Made by a program: the position numbers and the translations under genes. Below are positions 11,338 to 20,076 of a stretch of DNA of 64,000 nt, piece by piece. The stretch is from Shewanella sp. OMA3-2 (GTDB lineage: Bacteria; Pseudomonadota; Gammaproteobacteria; Enterobacterales; Shewanellaceae): positions 1,934,001-1,998,000 of the forward strand of contig NZ_CP090974.1 in NCBI RefSeq assembly GCF_021513195.1, given 5' to 3'. The notes beneath the pieces are model-generated. The model saw only the letters and a program-made list of their open reading frames with translations, ran no database searches and was not told the DNA's origin. Position 1 is the first letter of the stretch. Each line of letters starts with the position of its first letter.

Positions 11338-12018
11338 TTAATCGTCGGTATCACTATTGTCAGTATCTTCATCTGACTCATCCATAATCGCTAATGGCCA
11401 ACCGCCAAGGGTTTTCCAGCGATTAACGATATAACAGAAAAGTTCAGCAGTACGTTCAGTATCATACAGTGCTGAATGAGCTTCTTTATTATCAAAATCA
11501 ATGCCTGCCATTTTACACGCTTTGGCTAATACCGTGTGGCCAATAGCTAACCCCGCAAGGGATGCTGTGTCAAAGCTAGCAAAGGGATGAAATGGTGAAC
11601 GTTTTAAACTATTTCGCTCAATACATTGATTAACAAAACCAAGATCAAAGGCTGCGTTATGGGCCACAACAATACTGCGGTGACAGCCAACAGCTTTTTG
11701 AGCTTTTTTAACTTCTTTAAATATTTCTAAAAAAGCCGACTTTTCATCAACAGCGCCTCTAAGCGGGTTGGTTGGGTCTATGCCATTAAAAGCTAATGCA
11801 GCGGGTTCAAGGTTTGCACCTTCAAACGGCTCAATGTGATAATGCAGGGTTTTATCTAGACTTAAATAGCCATCATCATCCATTTTTAACATGGTCACTG
11901 CGATTTCAAGCAATGCATCTGTATTAGCATTAAATCCGGCTGTTTCAACATCAATCACCACAGGAAAATAACCGCGAAATCGATATTTAAATTTATTGCT
12001 GTTGCAGATGTCACTCAT
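11338..12018 (-). CDS. rnt: Ribonuclease T
   Basis: 226 residues of the DEDDh exonuclease family. Exo I is [20 protein letters not shown] (Asp, Glu), Exo II is HNAAFDLGF (Asp) and Exo III is [14 protein letters not shown] (His, Asp), so all catalytic residues are present. RNase T trims 3' ends of tRNA and other stable RNA, including CCA-end turnover. The C-terminus is acidic ([14 protein letters not shown]). It is divergent from motY, the arrangement also known in vibrios. Confidence 0.95.
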   Translation of the reverse strand: MSDICNSNKFKYRFRGYFPVVIDVETAGFNANTDALLEIAVTMLKMDDDGYLSLDKTLHYHIEPFEGANLEPAALAFNGIDPTNPLRGAVDEKSAFLEIFKEVKKAQKAVGCHRSIVVAHNAAFDLGFVNQCIERNSLKRSPFHPFASFDTASLAGLAIGHTVLAKACKMAGIDFDNKEAHSALYDTERTAELFCYIVNRWKTLGGWPLAIMDESDEDTDNSDTDD

Positions 12019-12148
12019 GTAATTCTATTACCCCATTAAACCTGAATATTGCTGCCATCAAAAAGACAAACCTAGGTTCGTCGTAGCAAATTAGTCGAGC
12101 ATTATACCCAAACTGTCTGAATATGCTCGTTTCAGTGATAATTTAACC

Positions 12149-12175
12149 TCAAGAAAATGATTTAGTCGCCGATAG
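12149..12175 (+). promoter_or_regulatory. Candidate sigma-28 (FliA) flagellar promoter for motY
   Basis: TCAA, fifteen bases, then GCCGATAG lie about 32 bases before the motY start. This matches the flagellar class consensus TAAA-N15-GCCGATAA at all but two positions. Confidence 0.7.
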
Positions 12176-12207
12176 ATGAACAGGGAATAAAATCGGCAGG
12201 TGGCACC

Positions 12208-13077
12208 ATGTGGCAAAAAATCATATTAATATCCAGTTTGTGTATCAGTGCTTCTGCAAGCGCTGATTTACGTCACTATGTTGCCTCCCTTGAAAACTCA
12301 GCCTGGCGAGTCGGCGAAAATAGCCCAATTGAATGCCGGTTAGAACATGATATTCCAGACTACGGCAAAGCTATTTTTTCCAGTAAGTCGGGAAAGGACC
12401 TCAATTTACTGTTTACCCTTGATATGTGGGCTAAGCCCGATGCGGTAACCAATGCTAAATTAATCAGTCGCGCACCCACCTGGCGACCTGGTGATGCCTC
12501 AAAAGAAATCATCGCACTAAAGTATCAAAAACAATTTAACGGTGAAGTGCCTAAAAAAGCCGCCTGGACTATGCTAAATGAATTAAGCCAAGGCCGTCAG
12601 CCAACGTTTTATTATGCTGACTGGTATGATGCATCAAGTAAAGTGGCGGTGGGGATCTCGGCGGTTAACTTTGCCAGTAAGTATCGCGAGTTTCGCTCAT
12701 GTCTAGCTAATTTATTACCCTACAGTTTTGATGATATTGCCTTTACGGTTTTAAACTATCAAGATGGCGGAACCGAGCTTACTCGCTTCTCAACTTATCA
12801 GCTTAAAAAAGTACAAGAATACTTATCATATGATCCTAATGTCGAGTTAGTGGTTGTTGATGCCTACACCGACAGTTACGGTGGCCGTTCAATTAATCAA
12901 AAAGTGTCAGACAAGCGTGCCGATTCAGTCAAAAGTTTATTAATAGCCAGTGGCATTTCACAAGACCGTATTACCACCGAAGGCCATGGTGAAAAACGTC
13001 ACGTTGCTGGTAATGACTTAGCGTCAGAGCGACAAATAAACCGAAGAGTGGTGATTAAAATCACTAAGCCAATCTAG
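12208..13077 (+). CDS. motY: Sodium-type flagellar motor protein MotY
   Basis: 289 residues with a signal peptide (about 1-20, cleavage after SASA) and an OmpA-like peptidoglycan-binding domain in the C-terminal half (about 150-289), including VVVDAYTDSYG, SDKRADSVKSLL and the end segment RQINRRVVIKI. The N-terminal half matches the MotY-specific domain that places the T-ring around the polar, Na+-driven flagellar motor. Placement next to rnt and an apparent sigma-28 promoter agree with this. The other motor genes are not in the window. Confidence 0.9.
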   Translation: MWQKIILISSLCISASASADLRHYVASLENSAWRVGENSPIECRLEHDIPDYGKAIFSSKSGKDLNLLFTLDMWAKPDAVTNAKLISRAPTWRPGDASKEIIALKYQKQFNGEVPKKAAWTMLNELSQGRQPTFYYADWYDASSKVAVGISAVNFASKYREFRSCLANLLPYSFDDIAFTVLNYQDGGTELTRFSTYQLKKVQEYLSYDPNVELVVVDAYTDSYGGRSINQKVSDKRADSVKSLLIASGISQDRITTEGHGEKRHVAGNDLASERQINRRVVIKITKPI

Positions 13078-13173
13078 GTTGTTACCACAGTGATGTAAGC
13101 GGGTAATAACAGATTGTTAGCACGTCATTGTTAGCACAGCAGTATTGGCAGCGATTTATTAGCACGAATTAAC

Positions 13174-13203
13174 AAAAGCCTGAAATCATGTTCAGGCTTT
13201 TTT
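13174..13203 (+). terminator. Rho-independent terminator after motY
   Basis: Ten-base stem AAAGCCTGAA/TTCAGGCTTT with a six-base loop, followed by a T-run. Confidence 0.8.
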
Positions 13204-13229
13204 GTGGGTTATGTTGCTAAATTTTAGAT

Positions 13230-13383
13230 AAAAAAAACCCACTCAAACCGAGTGGGTTAAATAATTTGCAATCAACAAATTAAAGGAAGGAAGTCAAGCA
13301 TAAGAACTGGGAATAAGTTACTGTTTCACAAACACTAACTTGAAGTTCATTGTTTTCTCATCAAATCGATGTGTCCTGAAAAC
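13230..13383 (-). ncRNA. Candidate small RNA (about 150 nt) or short mRNA
   Basis: Three aligned signals on the minus strand define a compact transcript: a sigma-70 promoter ending at 13390, an expected start near 13383, and a strong terminator (stem AACCCACTC/GAGTGGGTT at 13236-13258, then eight Ts) ending near 13230. Between them lies a single-stranded pyrimidine tract, CTTCCTTCCTTT, at about 13272-13283, which is complementary to ribosome-binding sites. That is a common layout of Hfq-dependent base-pairing RNAs. A 10-codon ORF lies in its 5' half. I do not recognise the RNA family. Confidence 0.5.
13318..13350 (-). CDS. Possible 10-residue microprotein inside the small transcript
   Basis: ATG to TAA encodes MNFKLVFVKQ, within the 5' part of the candidate small transcript. 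The upstream GAG at -9 to -7 is only a weak ribosome site. It is not a leader peptide for a downstream gene, because a terminator and the convergent motY follow. Confidence 0.25.
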   Translation of the reverse strand: MNFKLVFVKQ

Positions 13384-13389
13384 AAGCTC

Positions 13390-13418
13390 ATAATAGATTT
13401 ATTGCTCTAAATGCACAA
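13390..13418 (-). promoter_or_regulatory. Sigma-70 promoter of the candidate small RNA
   Basis: Read on the minus strand: TTGTGC, exactly 17 bases, TATTAT. No annotated gene explains a leftward promoter here. Confidence 0.55.
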
Positions 13419-13892
13419 GATAGATTTTTTCCGCTTTACCATTAGATTTTCTAATATATAAATGGGTTGAGTTTGAATTTAAAATGGCCTCTGGATAGCG
13501 CCTTAGTAGGTTTTATCAAGCATTTTTATATTTGGGTGAATAAATATTCGCATAAGCTGCATTATTCATTAAAAGTAAATGTTAACAAATATGATAAAGT
13601 GAGCGTTTAACTGAAAAAATCAGATTTTATTGGGTTATTTTTTTAATTTAAGAGTGGTTTTAATACTTTTGGTGGATAAATCGTAGCGATTTGGCATTAT
13701 TCGAAATTCATATTTAACTCAGCAACAGGGCATATAATCAAAGGGCATTTATGAGCTAATTAACAGCCACCTTTTTGCAGTTTGAAGGCTACAAAAGATT
13801 AAAAATTTTTCATCTAAGTCGGTTTAAACCCAGATTATGTCATTTAGGGCTGTTTTGCTCTAAATAAAGTCGGTTTTTAGCGGGTGAGATGA
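13419..13892. other. AT-rich intergenic region upstream of the tol operon
   Basis: About 470 bases without a plausible ORF, tRNA or strong hairpin. It has several A/T-runs and may contain regulatory sites for the divergent small transcript and the tol operon. I cannot name one. Confidence 0.4.
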
Positions 13893-13921
13893 TTCACAAC
13901 TGCCTTGCTACTCGGTATAGT
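13893..13921 (+). promoter_or_regulatory. Candidate sigma-70 promoter of the ybgC-tol operon
   Basis: TTCACA, 17 bases, TATAGT, ending 35 bases before the ybgC start codon. Confidence 0.5.
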
Positions 13922-13956
13922 ATGCAAAATTTTTTAAGTAAAGAACGAGTCATAAA

Positions 13957-14358
13957 ATGACGTTTAATTGGCCTGTAACAGTGTACTATGAAGACACCGA
14001 TGCTGGTGGCGTTGTTTATCATTCAAATTACTTAAACTTCTTTGAAAGAGCACGCACCGAATGGCTTAAATCAATGGGCATTCGCCAAACAAAATTGTTG
14101 GCAGATGACATTGCTTTTGTTGTTAAACGTGCTGAATTAGATTTTCGTCGCGCGGCAAAGTTTGAGCAAGATTTTATGGTTGAATCTTGTATATCGTCAT
14201 TGAAAAAAGCGTCGTTGGTGTTCCAACAGCGTTTAATTGATGAGCTAGGAGAATGCTATTGTGAGGCAACAGTGACAGTCGCTTGTGTGTCCTTATCTAA
14301 AATGCGTCCCATAGCCATCCCAGAATTTATCGTTCAGGAGTTTAAGAGTGCACGCTGA
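13957..14358 (+). CDS. ybgC: Tol-Pal associated acyl-CoA thioesterase YbgC
   Basis: 133 residues, hot-dog fold thioesterase of the 4-hydroxybenzoyl-CoA type. The N-terminal signature [18 protein letters not shown] holds the catalytic Asp. YbgC hydrolyses acyl-CoA/acyl-ACP species and is the usual first gene of tol-pal operons, where a link to phospholipid metabolism is proposed. The tolQ start overlaps its end by 11 bases, which suggests coupled translation. Confidence 0.95.
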   Translation: MTFNWPVTVYYEDTDAGGVVYHSNYLNFFERARTEWLKSMGIRQTKLLADDIAFVVKRAELDFRRAAKFEQDFMVESCISSLKKASLVFQQRLIDELGECYCEATVTVACVSLSKMRPIAIPEFIVQEFKSAR

Positions 14359-15037
14359 TATGTCTTTTATAGGTTTGTTTTTACAAGCCAGTGTGTTGGT
14401 AAAGCTAGTTATGTTTACTTTATTAGGTTTATCTATTGCATCTTGGGCGGTGATTATTCAACGCCGAAAAATGCTCAATTCAGCCCGGGTAAAATCCGCG
14501 CGTTTTGAAGATACTTTTTGGTCCGGTGTTGATTTAAACCGCTTATACAAAGAGCTAACCGCTAGAGGCGAAAGTATTGCTGGTTTAGAAGCTATGTTTG
14601 TTGCTGGCTTTAAAGAATACTCAAGAGTGATTAAAGTGAACAGCAAGTCACCTGATGCGGTAATGGAAGGGACATCTAGAGCCATGCGCGTGAGTTTGTC
14701 ACGTGAAATGGAAAAGCTAGAAAATAACTTACCTATGCTAGCCACAATCGGTTCTACCAGTCCGTATATTGGATTGTTTGGTACCGTATGGGGAATTATG
14801 AACTCGTTCATCGCCTTAGGTACAGTAGAAAACGCCACGTTATCTATGGTTGCACCAGGTATTGCTGAAGCACTTATTGCTACCGCTATGGGTTTATTTG
14901 CGGCAATTCCAGCCGTTGTTGCCTATAACCGTTTTGCGACACAAGCTGAAAAGCTCGAGATGGCTTACGCAAACTTTATGGAAGAGTTTTCTAACATTTT
15001 ACAGCGCCAAGCCTATAGTGAAAAGGAAGCGGTGTAA
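14348..15037 (+). CDS. tolQ: Tol-Pal system proton channel subunit TolQ
   Basis: 229 residues with three membrane helices: about 10-32, then a pair about 135-158 and 170-195, as in the MotA/TolQ/ExbB family. Conserved stretches are [18 protein letters not shown] and [20 protein letters not shown]. TolQ with TolR couples the proton gradient to TolA for outer-membrane constriction at division. The GTG start is supported by AGGAG seven bases upstream; an ATG four codons later (MSFIGLF) is the alternative. tolR follows with a TAATG overlap. Confidence 0.96.
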   Translation: MHADMSFIGLFLQASVLVKLVMFTLLGLSIASWAVIIQRRKMLNSARVKSARFEDTFWSGVDLNRLYKELTARGESIAGLEAMFVAGFKEYSRVIKVNSKSPDAVMEGTSRAMRVSLSREMEKLENNLPMLATIGSTSPYIGLFGTVWGIMNSFIALGTVENATLSMVAPGIAEALIATAMGLFAAIPAVVAYNRFATQAEKLEMAYANFMEEFSNILQRQAYSEKEAV

Positions 15038-15465
15038 TGTACCAACGTAAGCGTAAGCGTCCTATTGCTGAAATTAACGTCGTACCGTATATCGACGTTA
15101 TGTTAGTGCTATTGATCATTTTTATGGTTACGGCGCCAATCGTTTCTCAAGGTGTTAAAGTTGAATTGCCACAGGGTAAAGCAGAATCATTACCGCCAGA
15201 TAGCAAACCCCCAATCGTAGCGTCTATTGATGCCGCGGGTGAATATTTTTTAAACGTTGGCACCTGGTCTAATAGTGACCCTTTAGACCTGGATGAAATT
15301 TCAATTCAAGTCGGCGCGATGATCCAACTTGAACCATTACGCCCTGTGGTGGTGAAAGCGGATAGAAGTATTGCCTATGAAAGTGTTATTCAACTCATGG
15401 TTAGCTTGCAACAAGCGGGTGTGCCTGCGGTAGGGTTAATGACTGATTCACCCAAGGAGAAATAG
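15037..15465 (+). CDS. tolR: Tol-Pal system subunit TolR
   Basis: 142 residues, ExbD/TolR family: a basic cytoplasmic N-terminus, one membrane helix (about 17-38) with the proton-carrying Asp20 in VVPYIDVMLVLLIIF, and a periplasmic domain with VKADRSIAYESVIQLM. It overlaps the tolQ stop by one base and abuts tolA. Confidence 0.96.
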   Translation: MYQRKRKRPIAEINVVPYIDVMLVLLIIFMVTAPIVSQGVKVELPQGKAESLPPDSKPPIVASIDAAGEYFLNVGTWSNSDPLDLDEISIQVGAMIQLEPLRPVVVKADRSIAYESVIQLMVSLQQAGVPAVGLMTDSPKEK

Positions 15466-16437
15466 GTGGCTGATCAATCTAATATTAAAATACCTGCAGC
15501 GATTTCTGCCGGTATCCACATTGGTGCGATTGTTATTTTAGCGATAGGTGTCAGTTTCGATGATAAACCTAAATCAATGCCATCTGCTCCAAGTGCGCCT
15601 GCTATTCAAGCTGTTATGGTTGATCAACAAAAAATCACTCAGCATGTAGAAAAGTTAAAGCAACAAAAGCAAGATACTGAAAACAAAGAAAAGGCACGTC
15701 AAGCAGAGTTAGAGCGTAAAGCCAACGAAGCCCGTAAACAACGTGAGCAAGAACAGCAAAAGATAAAGAATTTAGAAATAGAACGTAAGCAAAAAGAAAT
15801 TGAAACACAAAAGGCCAATGACGCCGCTAAAGTTGCCCAAATAAAAGTACAGCAAGAAAAAGAGCGTGCGAATAAAGCTGAAGCCGTTCGTAAGCAAAAA
15901 GAGCTAGAGCAAAAAGCGTCGGAAGCCGCCGCCCAAAAAGCGGTCGAAAAACGTAAGCAAGAAGAAGCTGCAGCCAAACAAGCCGCGGATGAACGTAAGC
16001 GTAAAGCGGAAGAAGATGATCGCAAACGTAAGTTAGAGGAAGAACGCCAACGCAAAGCGAAAGCCGATGCCGATGCAAAAGCACGTCAAGAGCAAGAAAT
16101 GACAGATGCACTAGCGGCAGAGCAAGCCACATTATCGCAAACGCGTAATAAGCAAGTGATGTCAGAAGTAGATCGATTTAAAGCGATGATCATTGCCACT
16201 ATTCAGCGTAACCTTGTGGTTGACGAATCGATGCGCGGAAAAAGTTGTCGCGTGTTTATTCGATTAGCACAAGATGGTTTTGTGACGTCAAGTCAAACGC
16301 TAGATGGCGATCAAGTGGTGTGTCGTGCAGCAAAAGCAGCAATAAACAAAGCAGGTCGTTTACCCGTATCGACAGAAGCGGGTGTGTACGACAAATTAAA
16401 AGAAATTAATTTAACGGTTTCACCGGAATTTAATTAG
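15466..16437 (+). CDS. tolA: Tol-Pal system inner membrane protein TolA
   Basis: 323 residues in the classic three domains: an N-terminal membrane helix (about 10-30), a long Lys/Glu/Ala/Gln-rich helical periplasmic rod (about 50-220) and a C-terminal globular domain with the paired cysteines SCRVFIRL and QVVCRAAKAAI. It bridges TolQR to TolB/Pal. The start is GTG directly after the tolR stop, with AAGGAG nine bases upstream. The rod is low-complexity, which creates long meaningless ORFs on the other strand. Confidence 0.94.
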   Translation: MADQSNIKIPAAISAGIHIGAIVILAIGVSFDDKPKSMPSAPSAPAIQAVMVDQQKITQHVEKLKQQKQDTENKEKARQAELERKANEARKQREQEQQKIKNLEIERKQKEIETQKANDAAKVAQIKVQQEKERANKAEAVRKQKELEQKASEAAAQKAVEKRKQEEAAAKQAADERKRKAEEDDRKRKLEEERQRKAKADADAKARQEQEMTDALAAEQATLSQTRNKQVMSEVDRFKAMIIATIQRNLVVDESMRGKSCRVFIRLAQDGFVTSSQTLDGDQVVCRAAKAAINKAGRLPVSTEAGVYDKLKEINLTVSPEFN

Positions 16438-16500
16438 TATATTAATGTATTACCGATACAAAATAATGCATTAAAAATGCGAAGGGTATGAAGGAGTCTC

Positions 16501-17829
16501 ATGAATAATTTGGTTAAATGGTTCGCATTGGCATGTGTTGTGATAATAACGCCAGCACGTGCGGCCTTGGATATTGTGATCACCCAAGGTGTTGATCAAT
16601 CGCGTCCTATCGCTGTCGTGCCGTTTATTTGGCAAGGTGAGGGGCAAGCACCTGCATCTATTTCAGATGTGGTCATGTCTGACTTATCGAGAAGTGGTAC
16701 TTTTTCGCCACTCGACACACGTGCACTACCTCAGACTAATATAAATACCTTGGCTCAGTTTAACGCCGCTAACTGGGGCAATGTGTCTGCAGATGCATTA
16801 GTTATTGGTTCAGTTAAACCCTATGGTACGGGTCAATTTTTGGTAAGCTTTGAGCTTATCGACCTAGTAAAAGCACAGCTGCAAGCTGGCAAAGGGCCTG
16901 TTAACAATAGCGAGCTGGTTTTAGAAAGCCGCGAAACCGTGATTAACGCCAGCCAGTTTAGACAATATGCCCATCGCATCAGTGATGTAGTCTATGAGAA
17001 GTTAACTGGAATAAGAGGCGCGTTCTTAACTAGAATCGCTTATGTTGTGGTTAAACAAGGTCAAAAATCACCATACCATTTAATGATTGCCGACTATGAT
17101 GGTTACAACGAGCAAATGTTATTACGCTCGCCTGAACCGTTAATGTCACCAAGCTGGTCACCAGATGGTCGTCGCTTAGCATATGTGAGTTTTGAAAATC
17201 GCAAAGCAGAGATTTTTGTACAAGACATATATACCCAAACGCGTACATTAGTCAGCAGTTTTGACGGTATCAACGGCGCGCCTTCTTTTTCACCAGACGG
17301 TAAAAAGTTAGCCGTGACCTTGTCAAAAGACGGTCAGCCAGAAATTTATACAGTGGATATAGCCACTAAAGCAACTAAACGTGTCACAGATCACTACGCC
17401 ATTGACACCGAGCCTTCATGGTTCCCAGATGGTAAGTCGCTGCTTTTCACGTCTGAGCGTGGTGGTAGACCGCAGCTTTATAAAGTGAATTTGGATACAA
17501 ATAAAGTCAGTCGCATGACTTTTGAAGGCGAATGGAATTTAGGTGGTTCAATTACACCTGATGGTCGCAGCATGATTTTTGTGAATCGTACTAATGGACG
17601 TTTCAATATTGCCCGAATGGATTTAGCAACACGCTTTATGCAGGTGTTATCATCTACTAGACTAGATGAATCTCCAAGTGTTGCGCCTAATGGCACTATG
17701 GTGATCTATGGTACGACTCACGAAGGTAAACAAGTACTGGCAGCGGTTTCTACCGATGGCAGATTTAAGGCAAGATTGCCTGCTGGACAAGGTGAGGTGA
17801 AATCACCAGCCTGGTCCCCATTTCTTTAA
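16501..17829 (+). CDS. tolB: Tol-Pal system periplasmic protein TolB
   Basis: 442 residues: a signal peptide (about 1-21, [10 protein letters not shown]), an N-terminal alpha/beta domain and a beta-propeller with repeated blades ending in WSPDG-type motifs ([49 protein letters not shown]). It binds Pal and TolA in the periplasm. GGAG precedes the ATG, and pal follows after 23 bases. Confidence 0.96.
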   Translation: MNNLVKWFALACVVIITPARAALDIVITQGVDQSRPIAVVPFIWQGEGQAPASISDVVMSDLSRSGTFSPLDTRALPQTNINTLAQFNAANWGNVSADALVIGSVKPYGTGQFLVSFELIDLVKAQLQAGKGPVNNSELVLESRETVINASQFRQYAHRISDVVYEKLTGIRGAFLTRIAYVVVKQGQKSPYHLMIADYDGYNEQMLLRSPEPLMSPSWSPDGRRLAYVSFENRKAEIFVQDIYTQTRTLVSSFDGINGAPSFSPDGKKLAVTLSKDGQPEIYTVDIATKATKRVTDHYAIDTEPSWFPDGKSLLFTSERGGRPQLYKVNLDTNKVSRMTFEGEWNLGGSITPDGRSMIFVNRTNGRFNIARMDLATRFMQVLSSTRLDESPSVAPNGTMVIYGTTHEGKQVLAAVSTDGRFKARLPAGQGEVKSPAWSPFL

Positions 17830-17852
17830 TTAAGTATCGATAAGGATTTAAC

Positions 17853-18392
17853 ATGGATCTGAATAAGTTGTTCAAAGCTATGATGGTTGCAGTTCCGCTA
17901 ATGGCACTGGGTGCCTGTAGCTCAACTTCAGACTCTGACACAGATGCTAGCGGTTCTACTTCTGGTTCATCTAGCAGCGAGTATGGCAATGGTGGTATTG
18001 AAACAGGTGGTGCTGGTGCAGTGTTAAGCCCAGCTGAACAGCAACGCTTAAAAGAGCAAGAATTACGTCGTCAAAACATAATTTACTTCGACTTCGATCG
18101 CAGTGAAGTACAAACTGACAATGCAGACATTCTTATGGCACACGGCAATTATTTAGTTGAACACCCAAATGTTCGCGTATTAATTGAAGGCCATGCTGAC
18201 GAACGCGGTACACCTGAATACAACATCGCACTAGGCGAACGTCGCGCTAAAGCGATTGCTAAATACTTACAAGGCATGGGTGTACAACCTAGCCAAATGA
18301 GTGTCGTAAGCTACGGTGAAGAAAAGCCTTTAGACTTTTCTCGCACTGACACCGGTTTTGCTCAAAACCGTCGTGGTGTGTTAGTTTACTAA
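17853..18392 (+). CDS. pal: Peptidoglycan-associated lipoprotein Pal
   Basis: 179 residues. Lipoprotein signal with lipobox ALGAC, a Ser/Thr/Asp/Gly-rich linker (about 23-55, longer and more repetitive than in E. coli), then an OmpA-like domain: IIYFDFDRSEVQ, EGHADERGTPEYNIALGERR and the final NRRGVLVY. It anchors the outer membrane to peptidoglycan and binds TolB. Confidence 0.96.
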   Translation: MDLNKLFKAMMVAVPLMALGACSSTSDSDTDASGSTSGSSSSEYGNGGIETGGAGAVLSPAEQQRLKEQELRRQNIIYFDFDRSEVQTDNADILMAHGNYLVEHPNVRVLIEGHADERGTPEYNIALGERRAKAIAKYLQGMGVQPSQMSVVSYGEEKPLDFSRTDTGFAQNRRGVLVY

Positions 18393-18408
18393 GCGTTATT
18401 GAAGTATA

Positions 18409-18431
18409 AGGTCAACCTACTTGGTTGACCT
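18409..18431 (+). other. Intercistronic hairpin between pal and cpoB
   Basis: A perfect nine-base stem AGGTCAACC/GGTTGACCT with a five-base loop and no T-run. It more likely stabilises the upstream mRNA or tunes cpoB expression than ends transcription. Confidence 0.55.
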
Positions 18432-18445
18432 GTTAGGAGATTTAC

Positions 18446-19186
18446 ATGAAACATGCCGTATTAGTTGCGGCAATGTTCTTTGGTGCAGGGGCAGCAGTAG
18501 CTGCTCCCGCTCCTGTAGAGGATGTTGCTAGTGGTTCAAGCGATGATCGTTTAGCACGTATTGAACGCATTATTAAAGCAAAGCAACAAGGTGAATTTGA
18601 CATGCAACGTCGACTAGACGCTTTGCAAAGAGAAGTGTTGGATTTACGGGGCATTACAGAGCAACAAAATTACCAGATTAATCAAATGTTGCAACGTCAA
18701 CGCCAGCTTTACGAAGACATAGCCAACTTATCAACTAAAGCAGCTCCAGTGGCGAATGCACCTGCTGTTAGCGATGCAGTTAGCGTTGCAGCTTCAAACT
18801 CGACATTAGGCGAAACAGGTAGCTATGAAGCTGCTGTTAACTTAGTGCTTAAAGACCGTAAGTATGATGAAGCCATTCCAGCCTTCCGTAGTTTCATAAA
18901 GCAATATCCGCAATCAAGCTATGCAGCTAATGCAAACTATTGGTTAGGTCAGCTATTGTTTAATAAAGGTGAGCATGCAGATGCTAAAGGCGCCTTTAGT
19001 GCCGTAGTGAGTCAATTTGCTGATTCAAACAAGCGTGGTGATAGTTTAGTTAAGTTAGGAATGATTGCTGAAAAAGAGAGCGATATTGCCGGAGCAAAAG
19101 CACTCTATAATAAAGTATTAAAAGAATACCCTAACAGTGCATCTGCACGCCTAGCACAACAGCAGTTATCAGCACTTAATGGCTAA
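18446..19186 (+). CDS. cpoB: Cell division coordinator CpoB (YbgF)
   Basis: 246 residues: a signal peptide (about 1-19, cleavage after AVAA), a trimerising coiled coil (about 35-95, RRLDALQREVLDLRG) and C-terminal tetratricopeptide repeats (about 125-246, with NYWLGQLLFNKGEHADAKGA). Last gene of the tol-pal operon; it links PBP1B/LpoB activity to Tol constriction. AGGAG precedes the ATG. A terminator follows, after which the tRNA array has its own promoter. Confidence 0.93.
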   Translation: MKHAVLVAAMFFGAGAAVAAPAPVEDVASGSSDDRLARIERIIKAKQQGEFDMQRRLDALQREVLDLRGITEQQNYQINQMLQRQRQLYEDIANLSTKAAPVANAPAVSDAVSVAASNSTLGETGSYEAAVNLVLKDRKYDEAIPAFRSFIKQYPQSSYAANANYWLGQLLFNKGEHADAKGAFSAVVSQFADSNKRGDSLVKLGMIAEKESDIAGAKALYNKVLKEYPNSASARLAQQQLSALNG

Positions 19187-19193
19187 GAAAGCC

Positions 19194-19219
19194 AAAAAAC
19201 AGTCTCTTAGACTGTTTTT
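19194..19219 (+). terminator. Terminator of the tol-pal operon
   Basis: Stem AAACAGTCT/AGACTGTTT with a three-base loop and a T-run, starting eight bases after the cpoB stop. Confidence 0.8.
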
Positions 19220-19251
19220 CATGCAAACAGTAACAAATTATAAATTTGCGC

Positions 19252-19279
19252 TTGCATGACAAAATGAAAAAGGTATTAT
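19252..19279 (+). promoter_or_regulatory. Promoter of the tRNA-Lys array
   Basis: TTGCAT, a 16-base spacer and TATTAT, followed at once by the GC-rich discriminator AGGCGCCCTC. A GC-rich discriminator is the mark of stringently controlled stable-RNA promoters. The first intact tRNA lies about 360 bases further on, beyond several decayed units. Confidence 0.65.
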
Positions 19280-19318
19280 AGGCGCCCTCAGAACGGCATA
19301 GCTTTTCGGGGGATGTTT

Positions 19319-19646
19319 TAAAGTAATTTGTAACATTCTTGGTGCACTTAGTTAGTAAATTTGCCCCAGTTAATCTTTCATAGGTTAGCAAAACCAAGAT
19401 TGGTCATTGGTTCAGTCGTTGTAGCAACATAAACAGTTGGCTTTTGTTCCAGTTAACTATTACAGGTTAGCAAAATATCGTTGGGTCGTTAGCTCAGTCG
19501 GTCTTGAAACATAGACAGTTGGCTTTTGTTCCAGTTAATCATTTATGGTTAGCAAAACCAAGATGGGTCGTTAGCTCAGTCGTTCTTGAAACATAGACAG
19601 TTGGCTTTTGTTCCAGTTAATCATTTATGGTTAGCAAAACCAAGAT
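19319..19646 (+). repeat. Four leading 82-bp tRNA-derived units (5' tRNA half plus tail)
   Basis: Tandem units starting about 19319 (very decayed), 19401, 19483 and 19565, each 82 bases. Each keeps the tRNA-Lys acceptor 5' strand, half of the D-arm and GTTGGCTTTT from the anticodon arm, then switches to a tail ending GGTTAGCAAAACCAAGAT instead of the 3' half of the tRNA. Decay increases toward the promoter side. They cannot fold as tRNAs. Confidence 0.75.
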
Positions 19647-19722
19647 GGGTCGTTAGCTCAGTCGGTAGAGCAGTTGGCTTTTAACCAATTGGTCGAAGGT
19701 TCGAATCCTTCACGACCCACCA
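19647..19722 (+). tRNA. tRNA-Lys (anticodon TTT), copy 1
   Basis: 76 bases with encoded CCA. Acceptor stem GGGTCGT/ACGACCC, D-arm GCTC/GAGC, anticodon loop CTTTTAA (TTT at 19680-19682) and T-arm GAAGG-TTCGAAT-CCTTC are all intact. A short CCACT/AGTGG hairpin overlaps the CCA end and continues into the spacer, and may aid 3' processing. Confidence 0.97.
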
Positions 19723-19763
19723 CTTTTTAAATAGTGGATAAAGAATTTAAAGTAAAACTAGAT

Positions 19764-19839
19764 GGGTCGTTAGCTCAGTCGGTAGAGCAGTTGGCTTTTA
19801 ACCAATTGGTCGAAGGTTCGAATCCTTCACGACCCACCA
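19764..19839 (+). tRNA. tRNA-Lys (anticodon TTT), copy 2
   Basis: Identical to copy 1 over all 76 bases. The spacer to copy 1 is 41 bases and is itself repeated after this copy. Confidence 0.97.
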
Positions 19840-19880
19840 CTTTTTAAATAGTGGATAAAGAATTTAAAGTAAAACTAGAT

Positions 19881-19962
19881 GGGTCGTTAGCTCAGTCGGT
19901 CTTGAAACATAGACAGTTGGCTTTTGTTCCAGTTAACTATTACAGGTTAGCAAAATATCGTT
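19881..19962 (+). pseudogene. 82-bp tRNA-Lys 5'-half unit
   Basis: Same truncated unit as those at 19401-19646, interposed between intact copies 2 and 3. No 3' tRNA half, so not a functional tRNA. Confidence 0.75.
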
Positions 19963-20038
19963 GGGTCGTTAGCTCAGTCGGTAGAGCAGTTGGCTTTTAA
20001 CCAATTGGTCGAAGGTTCGAATCCTTCACGACCCACCA
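19963..20038 (+). tRNA. tRNA-Lys (anticodon TTT), copy 3
   Basis: Full 76-base cloverleaf with CCA, identical to copy 1. Confidence 0.97.
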
Positions 20039-20076
20039 CTTTATTTGAGAGTGGTAAAATAATTCATTTACTAGAT

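Noticed and set aside
15699..16132. Long minus-strand ORFs opposite tolA (118 and 101 codons)
   Set aside because: They are Ser/Cys/Leu/Arg-rich complements of the Lys/Glu/Ala-rich TolA rod, with no ribosome sites; tolA itself is certain.
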